Assembly (NCBI GenBank): GCA_001464935.1
Contig: LNEL01000059.1
Coordinates: 62,001 to 126,000, forward strand
Origin: Gammaproteobacteria bacterium Ga0077536
GTDB lineage: Bacteria; Pseudomonadota; Gammaproteobacteria; Ga0077536
Reading direction: 5' to 3'
Length of the DNA stretch: 64,000 nucleotides
The position numbers and the translations under genes are program-made. Positions 53,359 through 62,835 of the stretch are shown here, one piece after another. The stretch's first letter is position 1; every line of letters starts with the position of its first letter. Under the pieces are notes generated by a model. The model had not been told where the DNA came from and did no database searches. It was given only the letters and a program-made list of their open reading frames with translations.

Positions 53359-54336
53359 ATGAGTGTCTACCGCCAGGAAGATCCGGCAGCGCTGACGGCC
53401 AGTCGCGAGCGCTTTGCCTCGTACGTCTATACGCCGCTCGACCAGGTCGTCGAGACCTGGCGCCGCCGCCACAGCGGCCTGTTCTCCGCGCTGCCGCACG
53501 AAACGGCGGCTGGCGCCACCGTGCCCGCGGTCCTGCGTGGCCCGGGCCCGGTCGGCGTGCTGTGCCGGCAGGTCGGCACGCCGAACTATGAAACCCGCCG
53601 GGTCATCCGCCTGTGCGCGCAGCATGGCATCCGGCTGGTGATCTGGGAGTACCACCACGATCGCTTCGTGATGGAGAACCGCGACAAGTACGCGCTCGGC
53701 AGGCTCGGCTTTTACGGCGGGCTGGGCCGCAACGGCGGCCGCCGGCTCGAATACGTGCGGATCTTCGACGTCGATGCGATGAACGGGCGCGCCTTCGACC
53801 AGATCCAGACTTTCCGCGGCGAGAGCCTGATCGAGTTCCATCATCGCCTGCTGGCGGCGGAATGCCCCGAACTCGGCAACGACGCGCTGTTCGACGGCTC
53901 GGCGTGGTTCGGTTCGCATGGCGGTTCGGCCCGGCTCTATTACCCGGCGTTCGTGTCGCTGTTCCTGCGCCATGCGATCCTGTTCGAGACCTTCGTGCTG
54001 CAGGAAGAGGCCGAGTGCGAGTTCACGCGCGAAGTCTTCCTGCCGGTGTTCCAGGCGCTCTACCAGAAGACAGGCATGAAGCCGCTGGTCGTGGCGGCGG
54101 AACGCGAAGACTGGGAGGGCGACGATTTCTGGCACCTGTACCCGGAGCCGCTGCGGCGTCACCTTGGCCCGTACCGGGTGCGCGATCAGGTTGCCGTCGA
54201 TACGGGGCTCAACTGGGAGACGCCCGCCGATCGCGAAGCGCGGCCCATGCTGGCCCGGCGCGGCGGCGCCTATGCCCTGCCACCGCTGCCGCGCGACGCC
54301 ACCCTGCCGCGCGCCGTCGGCGCCGACGACAACTGA
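53359..54336 (+). CDS. Unknown soluble protein, 325 aa
   Basis: Soluble protein with many aromatic and charged residues, no signal, no membrane segment and no recognised catalytic motif. Conserved-looking patches are CRQVGTPNYETRRVIRLC, YHHDRFVMENRDKYALGRLG and YVRIFDVDAMNGRAFDQIQT. I cannot assign a family. It starts 4 bp after the membrane protein stop, so the two are an operon of unknown role. A hairpin follows the stop. Confidence 0.82.
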   Translation: MSVYRQEDPAALTASRERFASYVYTPLDQVVETWRRRHSGLFSALPHETAAGATVPAVLRGPGPVGVLCRQVGTPNYETRRVIRLCAQHGIRLVIWEYHHDRFVMENRDKYALGRLGFYGGLGRNGGRRLEYVRIFDVDAMNGRAFDQIQTFRGESLIEFHHRLLAAECPELGNDALFDGSAWFGSHGGSARLYYPAFVSLFLRHAILFETFVLQEEAECEFTREVFLPVFQALYQKTGMKPLVVAAEREDWEGDDFWHLYPEPLRRHLGPYRVRDQVAVDTGLNWETPADREARPMLARRGGAYALPPLPRDATLPRAVGADDN

Positions 54337-54354
54337 AGGACCGGTCACGACGTT

Positions 54355-54371
54355 CGGGGACAACGTCCCCG
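54355..54371. terminator. Hairpin between convergent genes
   Basis: CGGGGAC-AAC-GTCCCCG is a perfect 7-bp stem with a 3-nt loop, 18 bp after the unknown protein's stop and 5 bp before the stop of the convergent GGDEF-EAL gene. No T-tract. Probable shared transcript end. Confidence 0.45.
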
Positions 54372-54376
54372 CCCAC

Positions 54377-57187
54377 TCAGACCGCGTTGACCCGCGCCGG
54401 CGCGGCGGCCGCTTCGCCCGGCACCAGCGTCAGGCGTGGCAGGCGCGCCGTGCTCTTCAGCAGCTGGCGCGTGCTGTCGGCGGATTCCGGGCGCCCGAAG
54501 TAGTAACCCTGTCCGTAAGTGCAGCCGAGACGCTGCAGATGCGCCAGCTGCTCCACCTTCTCGATGCCTTCGGCGACGACGTCGAGGTCGAGCGCGGTCG
54601 CGAGGCTGATGATGGCGCGCACGAGCTCCGAGCCGTCGTTCTTCTTCAGGCTGTCGATGAACGAGCGATCGATCTTCAGGATGTCGATCGGGAAGCGGTG
54701 GACATGACTCAGCGATGAATAGCCGGTTCCGAAGTCGTCGAGCGCGATGCGCACGCCGAGCTGCTTGAGCCGCGTGAGCTGATCGATGGCAGCCGGCACG
54801 TTGTGCATCAGCACGCTTTCGGTGATTTCGAGCACCAGCACCTGCGGCGGAATGCGCAGGGCTTCGATCACGTGCCGCACTTCGCCAACCAGATCGGTAT
54901 GTTCGATCTGCCGTCCCGAAATGTTGATCGCGATATGCTGCAGGCGTTCCGGCTTGATCGTCTGCAGCCAGTCGACCGCGTGACGGCAGGCCTGTTCGAG
55001 CATCGAACGGCCGAGGCGCTCGATCAGTCCGCTGTCTTCGGCAATCTGGATGAAGGTCGCGGGCGCCAGCAGGCCCCGCACCGGATGCTGCCAGCGCACC
55101 AGTGCCTCGAAGCCGACGATCTCCGACGTGCGCAGGTCGACGATCGGCTGGAAGAACGGCACGAATTCCTTGCGATCGAGCGCGCTCGCCATCTCCATTT
55201 CGAGATCGACCGTCTGCATCACGCTCGCATACATCGCCGGCTCGAACACTTCGAAGCAGCGCTTGCCGCGCGCCTTCGCGCGATACATCGCGAGATCGGC
55301 GTTGCGCATCAGCTCCTGCGGCGTGATGCCGCGTTCGGCGCGCGCGATGCCGAGACTCGCCGACAGCGTCAGCTGGCGGCCGTCGATGTCGTAAGGCGCT
55401 GACAGCGCATCGACCAGGCGCCCGGCCAGACTCTGGATGTAACCGTCATTGGCGTCGCCGGTGATCAGCAGCGCGAACTCGTCGCCGCCGAGGCGCGCCA
55501 CGGTGTCGCCGCTGCGTGTCGCGCGGATCAGGCGGCGGGCAGCGATCGCGAGCAGCTTGTCGCCCGCCTCGTGCCCGAGGCTGTCGTTGATCTTCTTGAA
55601 GTTGTCGAGGTCGGCGAAGATCAGGGTCGGATACGGTTCGCGACCTGAGGCCTTCGTCAGCGCGATGCCGAGCTGTTCGTTGAACAGGTTGCGGTTCGCG
55701 AGCAGCGTCAGGGTGTCGGTGAAGGCCAGGTGCTTCAGTTCGTCTTCGAGGCGCTTGCGCTCGGTGATGTCGCGCGCGTTCAGCACGAGCCCGCTCACCG
55801 TCGGATCGCCCAGGAGGTTGGAGCCGACGACTTCGACGTAGGTCCAGTCGCCGTCGCCCGTGCGCAGCCGCCATTCGACCGGGCCGGTCAGCGATGGATC
55901 TTCGCTGAGATCGCGGCAGAAATGGCGCACGTCGTAGACGTCGGCCGGGTGCACGATTTCGATCAGCAGTTTGCCCGGCAGCGCCTCGACCGGAATACCG
56001 AGCAGTCGCTCGATCGACGGCGTGACGAACGTCACGCGCGCGTCGTCACTGACCACCAGCACGAGATCGGAGGAATTCTTGACCAGCGACGTGTAGCGCG
56101 CTTCGGTCACGCTCGCCGCCTGCAGCGCGGACAGTTCCGCATTCTCGCGATTCGCAAAGATCTGGCGCGCGACCACGAGCCCGGTGATCACCATCGCGAT
56201 GGTCGACAGCACGCCGTCGGCTTCGAAGAACTCGCCGCGGATCTCCCACATCAGCAGCGCATAGATGCCGGCGACGGTCAGATAGGGCATCACCTGGAAG
56301 GCGTACGGGCCGGCCTGCGTGCCGACGCTGCGTTGCTCGCCGCCGGCGGCCAGCACGTATTGCAGTGCCGATGCCGCCGTCATCAGCACGAAGCTCGCGA
56401 GAAACGCGAGGTCGGCCAGGCCGCCACTCGCATATTCGTCTTCGAGCGCCGGCACCAGGAAAATCAGGTCGCCTGCGGTCATCGCGACGCAACTCGCCGC
56501 GATCAGCGTCAGCGGCAACGGAAACGCTGCCGAGCGACGCTTCAGGATGGCGGAGACGACGGCCAGCAGCAGCATCACGTCGGCCACCGGGTAGGCGGCG
56601 CTGACCGCGAAGCCGAGCAGGCCGTGTTCGGAATCGAGCTCGACGTGGCGGAGCGCGAAATACCATAGCGCACCGACGATGCTGACCATCGCGGTCGCAC
56701 AGTCCAGCGCGAACTTCGCGCGGTCGCGCGGCGTCGGGAGGCGCTCGGACAGGCAGACGATCGCGTAGATCGCGAGCGGGTAGTACGGCAGGAAGAAGGC
56801 ATCGGCGAGCGAGGGGAACGGATCGACCTCGAGGATCCCCTCGTAGACATTCCAGGTGCAGCTGCCACAGAAGTACAGCAGGAATCCGAGACTCATCGCG
56901 CGCCAGCCGCGCTGCTGGCGCGGCGTCAGCGCCGGCAGCCGCGACACGCGCCAGCTGAGCCACGCAATCAGGGGCAGGATCGGGGTGTCGTAGCAGAAGC
57001 TGAACACCGTCTCCACCACCTGGCCGCCCCAGCCGAGCGCGAGCCACGAGCAGTACAACGCAGCCCAGACGAGGACGGCGGCGGTCGCCCGGATGCCCCA
57101 GTCGTCACGCCAGTCAGTCCGCTCGGCCGGCGCATCGAGCGGGCAGGCGGCACGCGGCATCAAGTCTCCGCTTGCATCCATCGGCAT
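54377..57187 (-). CDS. Membrane PAS-GGDEF-EAL signalling protein
   Basis: Protein of 936 aa with about nine hydrophobic segments in its first 330 residues (a MASE-like integral membrane sensor), a PAS domain at about 345-470, an intact GGDEF domain (RLGGDEF near 563) and an intact EAL domain (FEALVRWQ near 690, DDFGTGYSSL, KIDRSF, AEGIEK). It can be expected to bind and turn over c-di-GMP. It is unlike the 8593 gene in its sensor part. The 57188-57573 gap upstream holds nothing I can support except a direct repeat of AATCCAGCGCC near 57478. Confidence 0.93.
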   Translation of the reverse strand: MPMDASGDLMPRAACPLDAPAERTDWRDDWGIRATAAVLVWAALYCSWLALGWGGQVVETVFSFCYDTPILPLIAWLSWRVSRLPALTPRQQRGWRAMSLGFLLYFCGSCTWNVYEGILEVDPFPSLADAFFLPYYPLAIYAIVCLSERLPTPRDRAKFALDCATAMVSIVGALWYFALRHVELDSEHGLLGFAVSAAYPVADVMLLLAVVSAILKRRSAAFPLPLTLIAASCVAMTAGDLIFLVPALEDEYASGGLADLAFLASFVLMTAASALQYVLAAGGEQRSVGTQAGPYAFQVMPYLTVAGIYALLMWEIRGEFFEADGVLSTIAMVITGLVVARQIFANRENAELSALQAASVTEARYTSLVKNSSDLVLVVSDDARVTFVTPSIERLLGIPVEALPGKLLIEIVHPADVYDVRHFCRDLSEDPSLTGPVEWRLRTGDGDWTYVEVVGSNLLGDPTVSGLVLNARDITERKRLEDELKHLAFTDTLTLLANRNLFNEQLGIALTKASGREPYPTLIFADLDNFKKINDSLGHEAGDKLLAIAARRLIRATRSGDTVARLGGDEFALLITGDANDGYIQSLAGRLVDALSAPYDIDGRQLTLSASLGIARAERGITPQELMRNADLAMYRAKARGKRCFEVFEPAMYASVMQTVDLEMEMASALDRKEFVPFFQPIVDLRTSEIVGFEALVRWQHPVRGLLAPATFIQIAEDSGLIERLGRSMLEQACRHAVDWLQTIKPERLQHIAINISGRQIEHTDLVGEVRHVIEALRIPPQVLVLEITESVLMHNVPAAIDQLTRLKQLGVRIALDDFGTGYSSLSHVHRFPIDILKIDRSFIDSLKKNDGSELVRAIISLATALDLDVVAEGIEKVEQLAHLQRLGCTYGQGYYFGRPESADSTRQLLKSTARLPRLTLVPGEAAAAPARVNAV

Positions 57188-57573
57188 GGTTTCCGGTCCT
57201 TCAACGTTGGGCGACGTCTCCGAGGCGCGGGTCAGTGTTCGATGGGGGTCGCTGTGCGCCCCCGGCTCGTCAGGCGAGTCTGTCGAATGTGCAGATCACT
57301 GGCCGCGGTCTCGTTGTCAGGGATATCGCACTTTGCATGCCAAGCTTGAGTCGGGCTTTGTCTGATGCAGGTATCGCCGGCTCGGGGGCATTTCTGCAGC
57401 GAATTCAGCGATCGTGGGCGGCGTCCGGCGGGGTCTCGCGCTGGTTCTCTGACGGGCGCCGCGGGGTCGCGCCAGAAATCCAGCGCCAATCCAGCGCCCG
57501 CCAGCGGCGGGGCCGGGTCATTCGGCAGGAGGGCAGGGACACGCGGCGGTGGGGCTCGCCGCGCGGCCGGGGG
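57188..57573. other. Intergenic region (386 bp) without a supported feature
   Basis: Between the helicase stop (57574) and the start of the membrane GGDEF-EAL gene, both minus strand, so it should contain the GGDEF-EAL promoter. I see only a short tandem repeat (AATCCAGCGCC, around 57477-57498) and no clear sigma-70 boxes. Confidence 0.5.
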
Positions 57574-59532
57574 CTAGCGCTTGCCCGGCGGCTTGCTGAA
57601 GCTGCGACGGGCGCCGGGGCCTGCCGGCGGGCGGCCGCCCGGGCCGTCGCGATGCGCCGGGGCATCGCTGCGCGGCGCCCGCGGGCGCGGCGGGCGGCTG
57701 CCATCGCGCGCCGCGGCGTCGTTGCCGGGGTCGTCGCCGAGCGGCGCCATGTTGAAGCGGAACTTGCCGAAGCGGACCTTCTTCATGTGCTGTAGCAGGT
57801 CGTTGGGCATGCCGGACGGCAGGTCGACGGTCGTGAACTCGTCGAACATGTCGATGCGACCGATGAAGCGGCTCTCGATGCCCGCCTCGTTCGCGATGGC
57901 ACCGACGATGTGTTTCGGTGTCGCGCCGTGCGCGGTACCGACGTCAATCCGGTAGCGGACCATCGTCACGTCCGGATGGTCCTTCAGCGGGGTGGCGCGC
58001 GGATCGATGTCCGGCGTCGCCCTCGGTGCGGCAGGCGCCCGCGGCTCGGGTTCGGACTGTTCGACCGCGGACGACCACGACGGACCGCTCGGCATCGCGG
58101 CCGGACGCTGGCGCGGCGGCGGTTCCTGCCGGGCCGGCCGGGCGGGACGTTCTTGCCGCTCTTGTCGATCGGGCCGCTCGGCCGGCGCGTCGGGCATCGG
58201 CGGCGGGGCCGTGCTGCCGTCGACCCGCAGCGGACGCTCGCGCTGAACCATGTAGGCCAGTGCGGCGCCGATCCGCGCCGGGTCGACATCATTCTCTTCG
58301 GCCATCTCGCGCACCAGTGACTCGAAGTAGTCGATGTCATCGTGCGCAAGATGCTCGGCAACGGCCTGACGGAACTGCGCAACGCGGCGTCCGGCGATCG
58401 CGTGCAGCGTCGGCGCCCGCATCTGCTCGATCGGCTGTCGCGTCGCGCGCTCGATGGCGCGCAGCATCCGCACTTCGCGCGGCGCGACGAACAGGATCGC
58501 CTCGCCCGTGCGACCGGCGCGACCGGTGCGGCCGATCCGGTGCACATAGCCCTCGATGTCGTGCGGGATGTCGTAGTTCACGACGTGGCTGATGCGCGGC
58601 ACGTCGAGGCCGCGGGCCGCGACATCGGTCGCGATGACGATGTCGAGCTCCTCGTTCTTGAGCTGCTCGATGGTTTTCTCGCGCTGGGCCTGGTTCATGT
58701 CGCCGTTCAGCGCCGCGCACGCGTAGCCGCGCGCTTCGAGCTTGTCGGCCAGTTCGACCGTCGCGGTCTTCGTGCGCACGAAGATCAGCACCGCATCGAT
58801 TTCCTCGACCTCGAGGATGCGGGTCAGCGCGTCGAGCTTGTGCAGTCCGCCCACCTGCCAGTAGCGTTGGCGGACGGCTTCGACGGTGCTCGTCTTCGCC
58901 TTGATCTTGATTTCGCGCGGCTGCTTGAGATGGCGCTGCGCTACAGCGCGGATCGCTTCGGGCATCGTCGCGGAGAACAGCGCGGTCTGGCGCGTCGCCG
59001 GCGTGTGTTCGAGGATCCACTGCACGTCGTCGATGAAACCCATGCGCAGCATCTCGTCCGCTTCATCGAGGACCAGCGCCGACAGGTTCGCGAGCGACAG
59101 GGTCTCGCGGTTCAGGTGATCCATCACGCGGCCGGGCGTGCCGACGACGACGTGGACGCCGCGCCGCAGCTGGTGCAGCTGCTGGCCCATCGCCTGGCCA
59201 CCGTAGATCGGCACCACGTGAAAGCCGGGCATGCCGTGCGCATAGCGCTGGAAGGCTTCGGCCACCTGGATGGCGAGTTCGCGCGTCGGCGTCAGCACCA
59301 GCACCTGCGGACCGGGCCGCTGCGGATCGATGCGCGCGAGCAGCGGCAGCGCGAAGGCGGCGGTCTTGCCGGTACCGGTCTGCGCCTGGCCGATGATGTC
59401 GTGGCCGCCGAGCAGGGCCGGGATGGCCGCGGCCTGAATCGGAGACGGCGTTTCATAACCCAGGGCCTCGAGCGCCTTGAGCATGGTCGGAGGAAGGCCG
59501 AGATCGGCAAAGCTGATGACTGAATCGGACAT
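57574..59532 (-). CDS. DEAD-box ATP-dependent RNA helicase, DeaD/CsdA-like
   Basis: Helicase of 652 aa. Q motif at the N-terminus (FADLGLPPTMLKALEALGYETPSPIQ in parts), motif I AQTGTGKTAA, Ia PTRELAIQ, II LVLDEADEML, III SAT, and the C-terminal RTGRAGRTGEA. It then has a DbpA-type RNA-binding domain (YRIDVGTAHGATPKHIVGAI) and Arg/Pro-rich flexible regions. It helps unwind rRNA or mRNA, often in the cold. The start at 59530-59532 is the first ATG before the Q motif. Confidence 0.93.
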   Translation of the reverse strand: MSDSVISFADLGLPPTMLKALEALGYETPSPIQAAAIPALLGGHDIIGQAQTGTGKTAAFALPLLARIDPQRPGPQVLVLTPTRELAIQVAEAFQRYAHGMPGFHVVPIYGGQAMGQQLHQLRRGVHVVVGTPGRVMDHLNRETLSLANLSALVLDEADEMLRMGFIDDVQWILEHTPATRQTALFSATMPEAIRAVAQRHLKQPREIKIKAKTSTVEAVRQRYWQVGGLHKLDALTRILEVEEIDAVLIFVRTKTATVELADKLEARGYACAALNGDMNQAQREKTIEQLKNEELDIVIATDVAARGLDVPRISHVVNYDIPHDIEGYVHRIGRTGRAGRTGEAILFVAPREVRMLRAIERATRQPIEQMRAPTLHAIAGRRVAQFRQAVAEHLAHDDIDYFESLVREMAEENDVDPARIGAALAYMVQRERPLRVDGSTAPPPMPDAPAERPDRQERQERPARPARQEPPPRQRPAAMPSGPSWSSAVEQSEPEPRAPAAPRATPDIDPRATPLKDHPDVTMVRYRIDVGTAHGATPKHIVGAIANEAGIESRFIGRIDMFDEFTTVDLPSGMPNDLLQHMKKVRFGKFRFNMAPLGDDPGNDAAARDGSRPPRPRAPRSDAPAHRDGPGGRPPAGPGARRSFSKPPGKR

Positions 59533-60099
59533 GATGATCGGGGGCCTGGCGGCCGGGGGGCGTTGCGGGCGGGCAGTGTAAACCAGTTGACGACGAAAAA
59601 GGGGGGGCTGTCCCGACGGTCGGAGAGTGCCGGACTGGCCGAGCGCACCGGACACCCGGCCCGCGTTGCCCGCTCGGCGGTCCGGGGGAGACGACCCACG
59701 CACGGCCCGCAGGCGGTCAGGTCGACCGTGCGCAATGCCGCTGGATCGCAGAAGCGCCCCCCGGCCCCGGCACCTCGCGACAGTCCTCGGAAAATGCAGT
59801 TTGCAAAGCTTTACAGGCCGCCCGTCCGCTGCCGGACCCGCAACCATGGTCATTCGCCGTGCTTGACTCTATCGTTCCTGCAACAGCGGTCAGGCTGCAA
59901 AAAGCCTGTCGACAGCACTGCGCCCCCCCTGTTCGAAGGGACGGGACGCACTCGAACGGATCTCCTGTCGAACACATCAAGGATGAAGATGACAACACGA
60001 AGGGGGCGACGGGCCCGGCATCGAGACTGACCCGCTTGCTCATGAACGCGCGCCTTGGCGGTGGCAAAGGCGAGGCCCGGAGCACGCACCTTGTCAAAG
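59533..60099. other. Divergent intergenic region (567 bp)
   Basis: Lies between the helicase (leftwards) and the synthetase gene (rightwards). No reading frame here has convincing coding character. Composition falls off toward 59790-59990, which should contain one or both promoters; TTGACT near 59864 is a possible -35 element without a clear -10. A frame from 60055 (TTG) could lengthen the synthetase by 15 codons, but I prefer the ATG. Confidence 0.5.
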
Positions 60100-62760
60100 A
60101 TGGGTCAGCCAGCACACTCGAGCGCGCCGCCTGGGGCGTGGGATCCGGAACAGTCGATTGCACAGCGATTTGAATTCGTCGCCCGGCAGCACGCGACCAG
60201 TCTCGCCGTCGCCGACGGCGACGTCAGCCTGAGCTACGGGGAGCTCGACCGGCTGGCGAACCGGATGGCGGGCGTCCTGAGGACGTTGCCGCCAGACTTG
60301 AGTTCGCCGGTCGCGATATTTCTGCCGCATGGCGCAGCCCACATTGCCAGTACGCTAGGCGTTCTCAAGGCGGGTGGTTTCTATCTGCCGCTGGATCCGC
60401 ATGCTCCGGCCGAGCGCAACGAGCAGCTGCTGAGCGAGGCGGCCGCGCGGATCGTCGTCACCGATACCCGACATCACACGCCGGCCACGGCCCTCGCCCG
60501 CGAGGGGCAGCGTATCGTCAACATCGATTGCCTGGAGGAGACGGCTGCGGACGGCACGGCAGACCAGCCAGTCGCGCCGACGGCGCTCGCGTACATCCTT
60601 TATACGTCGGGCTCGACCGGTAAACCGAAGGGCGTCATGCACACCCACCGGAACGTGCTGCACAACGCGCTGCGCCATGCCGACATCTATGGCATTTCGC
60701 CGCTCGATCGCCAGACCCTGTTGTACGCTCCAACGGTTTATGGCGGCCAGCGCGACATGTACAACGCCTTGTTGAACGGTGCGTCGCTGCACGTCTACGC
60801 GGTCAAGCAGCAGGGCATGGTGGGCTTGAAGGAGTGGCTCGCTGCACGGCAAATCAGCATTTACTGTTCGGTCACCACCGTGTTCCGGCACCTGTGCGAC
60901 ACCCTGACCGATGCTGACCACTTCGCTCACCTGCGGCTCATCAAGCTGGGCGGCGAAGCGAGCTATCGGACGGACGTGGAACGATTCAAGCGCCATTTCA
61001 GCACGGATTGCGTCCTTCATTGCGGACTGGGATCGACTGAAACCGGATTGGCCAGAAGCCTGTTCGTCCACCATTCAACGCCGGTGACCGGCGACACGGT
61101 GGCGTTGGGCTATCCGGTCGCCGACATGCAGGTGCTGGTGTGCGATGAAACCGGCAGTCCTGTCGCTGACGGCGTGCTCGGCGAAATCGCAATCAGGAGT
61201 CAGTATGTCGCCCTCGGGTATTGGCGCGATCCGGCACTGACCCGAGCCGCGTTCGTCGTCGATCCGGTGGACCCCCGCTTCCGCACGTATTTCACCGGGG
61301 ATCTCGGCGTCATCGCTTCAGACGGTTGCCTCGAGCATCGTGGTCGGCGGGATTTCCAGATCAAGATTCGCGGCAATCGCGTTGAACCGGCGGAGATTGA
61401 GATCGCGCTGCTCCGGCAGCCAGGCATCAAGGAAGCAGCTGTTGTTGCCTGGAAGGCCGAGGGCACTATCGACAAGCTCGTGGCATTTCTGGTCGGACCA
61501 GAGGAACGCAGACCGACCACGTCGGCGCTGCACGACGCACTCGCGAAAAGCCTGCCGGCGCACATGATCCCGTCGCACTTCTGCTGGCTCGAAGTCCTGC
61601 CGACGCTGCCCAACGGCAAACTCGACCGCAAGACCCTGTCCGTGCGCCGCATGCCGATGCCTATCGAACGGGCGTCAGAGGCGACGCCGCCTCGTACTCC
61701 GCTGGAAGCCAGACTGGCCGGGGTCTGGTGTGCCGTGCTCGACACCGAAACAGTCGGTGTTCACGACAATTTCTTCGGACTGGGCGGCGACTCCCTGGCC
61801 GCGATGATCTTGCTCACCCGGCTCGACGAGGAATTCGGACTGGACATTTCGCCAGCGACATTCGCCGACAATGCCACCATCGATGACCTTGCGAAGCTGA
61901 TCGGCGCCAACGACACAAGCAACCGGTTTCCGGTTCTGGTCCCGATCCGGACCAGCGGCACCCAGGCGCCGATATTCTGCGTTCACGGGATCTTCGGCAG
62001 TCCGCTGATTCTGCGTTCCCTGGCTCCTCACCTGCCTGAAACGCATCCGCTGTTCGAGTTCGCGTCACCGCGCCTCGATGGACGACCATTTTCATTCGCG
62101 TCCCTGGAATCGCTGGCAGCGTTCTACCTGCAGGCAATGCGACAGCAGCAACCGCACGGCCCCTACCTGTTGTGCGGCTTCTCCTTCGGCGGTCTGGTCG
62201 CCCTGGAACTGGCGCGGCAGCTTGCGGCTGACGGTGAGCAGGTGACCCTGCTCACCATCATCGACAGCAATCCACCGACCTTCGGCTCAACCGTGGCGCG
62301 GGGGGGCACACTGCAGGAGCGCGCCGCCGACATGCTTCGGCAGTTCAAAAAGCTCGGCGTGCGCACCAGTCTTGCCGCGGCACGACGGCAGTTGCGTGAG
62401 GCCGCAAAGGAATTGCCGAATCTGTCGACACACCTGCTCGCCCACTGCGGATTCAAAGTGCCTGTGCGCCGACGGCGCGATTATCTCCGCTGGAATCACG
62501 CGCGACTGATGCGGGCCTATCGTCCGGAGATTTATGCCGGCAATGTCGACGTGTACTTCACTGCTGCACGGGAACAACGGCTCAAGGAGAACTGGACCAC
62601 GGCAACCACCGGCGTGGTGAGCTTCTTTCCAATCCCGGGTGAACACTCGAATCTGCACCAGGCACCGTTCGTCGAAGACTTTGCCCGCACGTTCGAGCAG
62701 CGTCTTGTCGATGTCGGAGCCGTCATGTCACGCGCGGCGCAACCGCCGCCGCCCGCCTGA
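60100..62760 (+). CDS. Stand-alone A-T-TE NRPS-like synthetase
   Basis: Protein of 886 aa with an adenylation domain (about 20-500; core LYTSGSTGKPKG near 165, GSTETG, and GNRVEPAEIE), a carrier domain (GGDSLA near 561, the Ser to be phosphopantetheinylated) and a thioesterase (GFSFGG near 692 and GEHSNLHQ near 848). There is no condensation domain. By hand alignment to GrsA the Asp that anchors the amino group of amino acids is replaced by Tyr (the VYGGQRDMY segment), suggesting a non-amino-acid substrate. Base composition looks lower in G+C than neighbours, a sign of possible transfer. Start uncertain. Confidence 0.88.
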   Translation: MGQPAHSSAPPGAWDPEQSIAQRFEFVARQHATSLAVADGDVSLSYGELDRLANRMAGVLRTLPPDLSSPVAIFLPHGAAHIASTLGVLKAGGFYLPLDPHAPAERNEQLLSEAAARIVVTDTRHHTPATALAREGQRIVNIDCLEETAADGTADQPVAPTALAYILYTSGSTGKPKGVMHTHRNVLHNALRHADIYGISPLDRQTLLYAPTVYGGQRDMYNALLNGASLHVYAVKQQGMVGLKEWLAARQISIYCSVTTVFRHLCDTLTDADHFAHLRLIKLGGEASYRTDVERFKRHFSTDCVLHCGLGSTETGLARSLFVHHSTPVTGDTVALGYPVADMQVLVCDETGSPVADGVLGEIAIRSQYVALGYWRDPALTRAAFVVDPVDPRFRTYFTGDLGVIASDGCLEHRGRRDFQIKIRGNRVEPAEIEIALLRQPGIKEAAVVAWKAEGTIDKLVAFLVGPEERRPTTSALHDALAKSLPAHMIPSHFCWLEVLPTLPNGKLDRKTLSVRRMPMPIERASEATPPRTPLEARLAGVWCAVLDTETVGVHDNFFGLGGDSLAAMILLTRLDEEFGLDISPATFADNATIDDLAKLIGANDTSNRFPVLVPIRTSGTQAPIFCVHGIFGSPLILRSLAPHLPETHPLFEFASPRLDGRPFSFASLESLAAFYLQAMRQQQPHGPYLLCGFSFGGLVALELARQLAADGEQVTLLTIIDSNPPTFGSTVARGGTLQERAADMLRQFKKLGVRTSLAAARRQLREAAKELPNLSTHLLAHCGFKVPVRRRRDYLRWNHARLMRAYRPEIYAGNVDVYFTAAREQRLKENWTTATTGVVSFFPIPGEHSNLHQAPFVEDFARTFEQRLVDVGAVMSRAAQPPPPA

Positions 62761-62790
62761 CGCCGGTCGCTCGAATGTCATATTGGTTCG

Positions 62791-62805
62791 CGTGCCCTGG
62801 GCACG
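62791..62805. terminator. Weak hairpin between convergent genes
   Basis: CGTGCCC-T-GGGCACG lies 30 bp after the synthetase stop and 30 bp before the epimerase stop. A second short inverted pair (CTGCC...GGCAG) follows at about 62812-62831. Weak evidence for a shared transcript end. Confidence 0.28.
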
Positions 62806-62835
62806 GGGGCGTCTGCCGTTCTGAGCAGGCAGATC

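Noticed and set aside
57172..57795. 207-codon plus-strand frame running into the helicase 3' end.
   Set aside because: Very Ala/Arg-rich and overlapping the antisense of the helicase's low-complexity tail; no domain or start site support.
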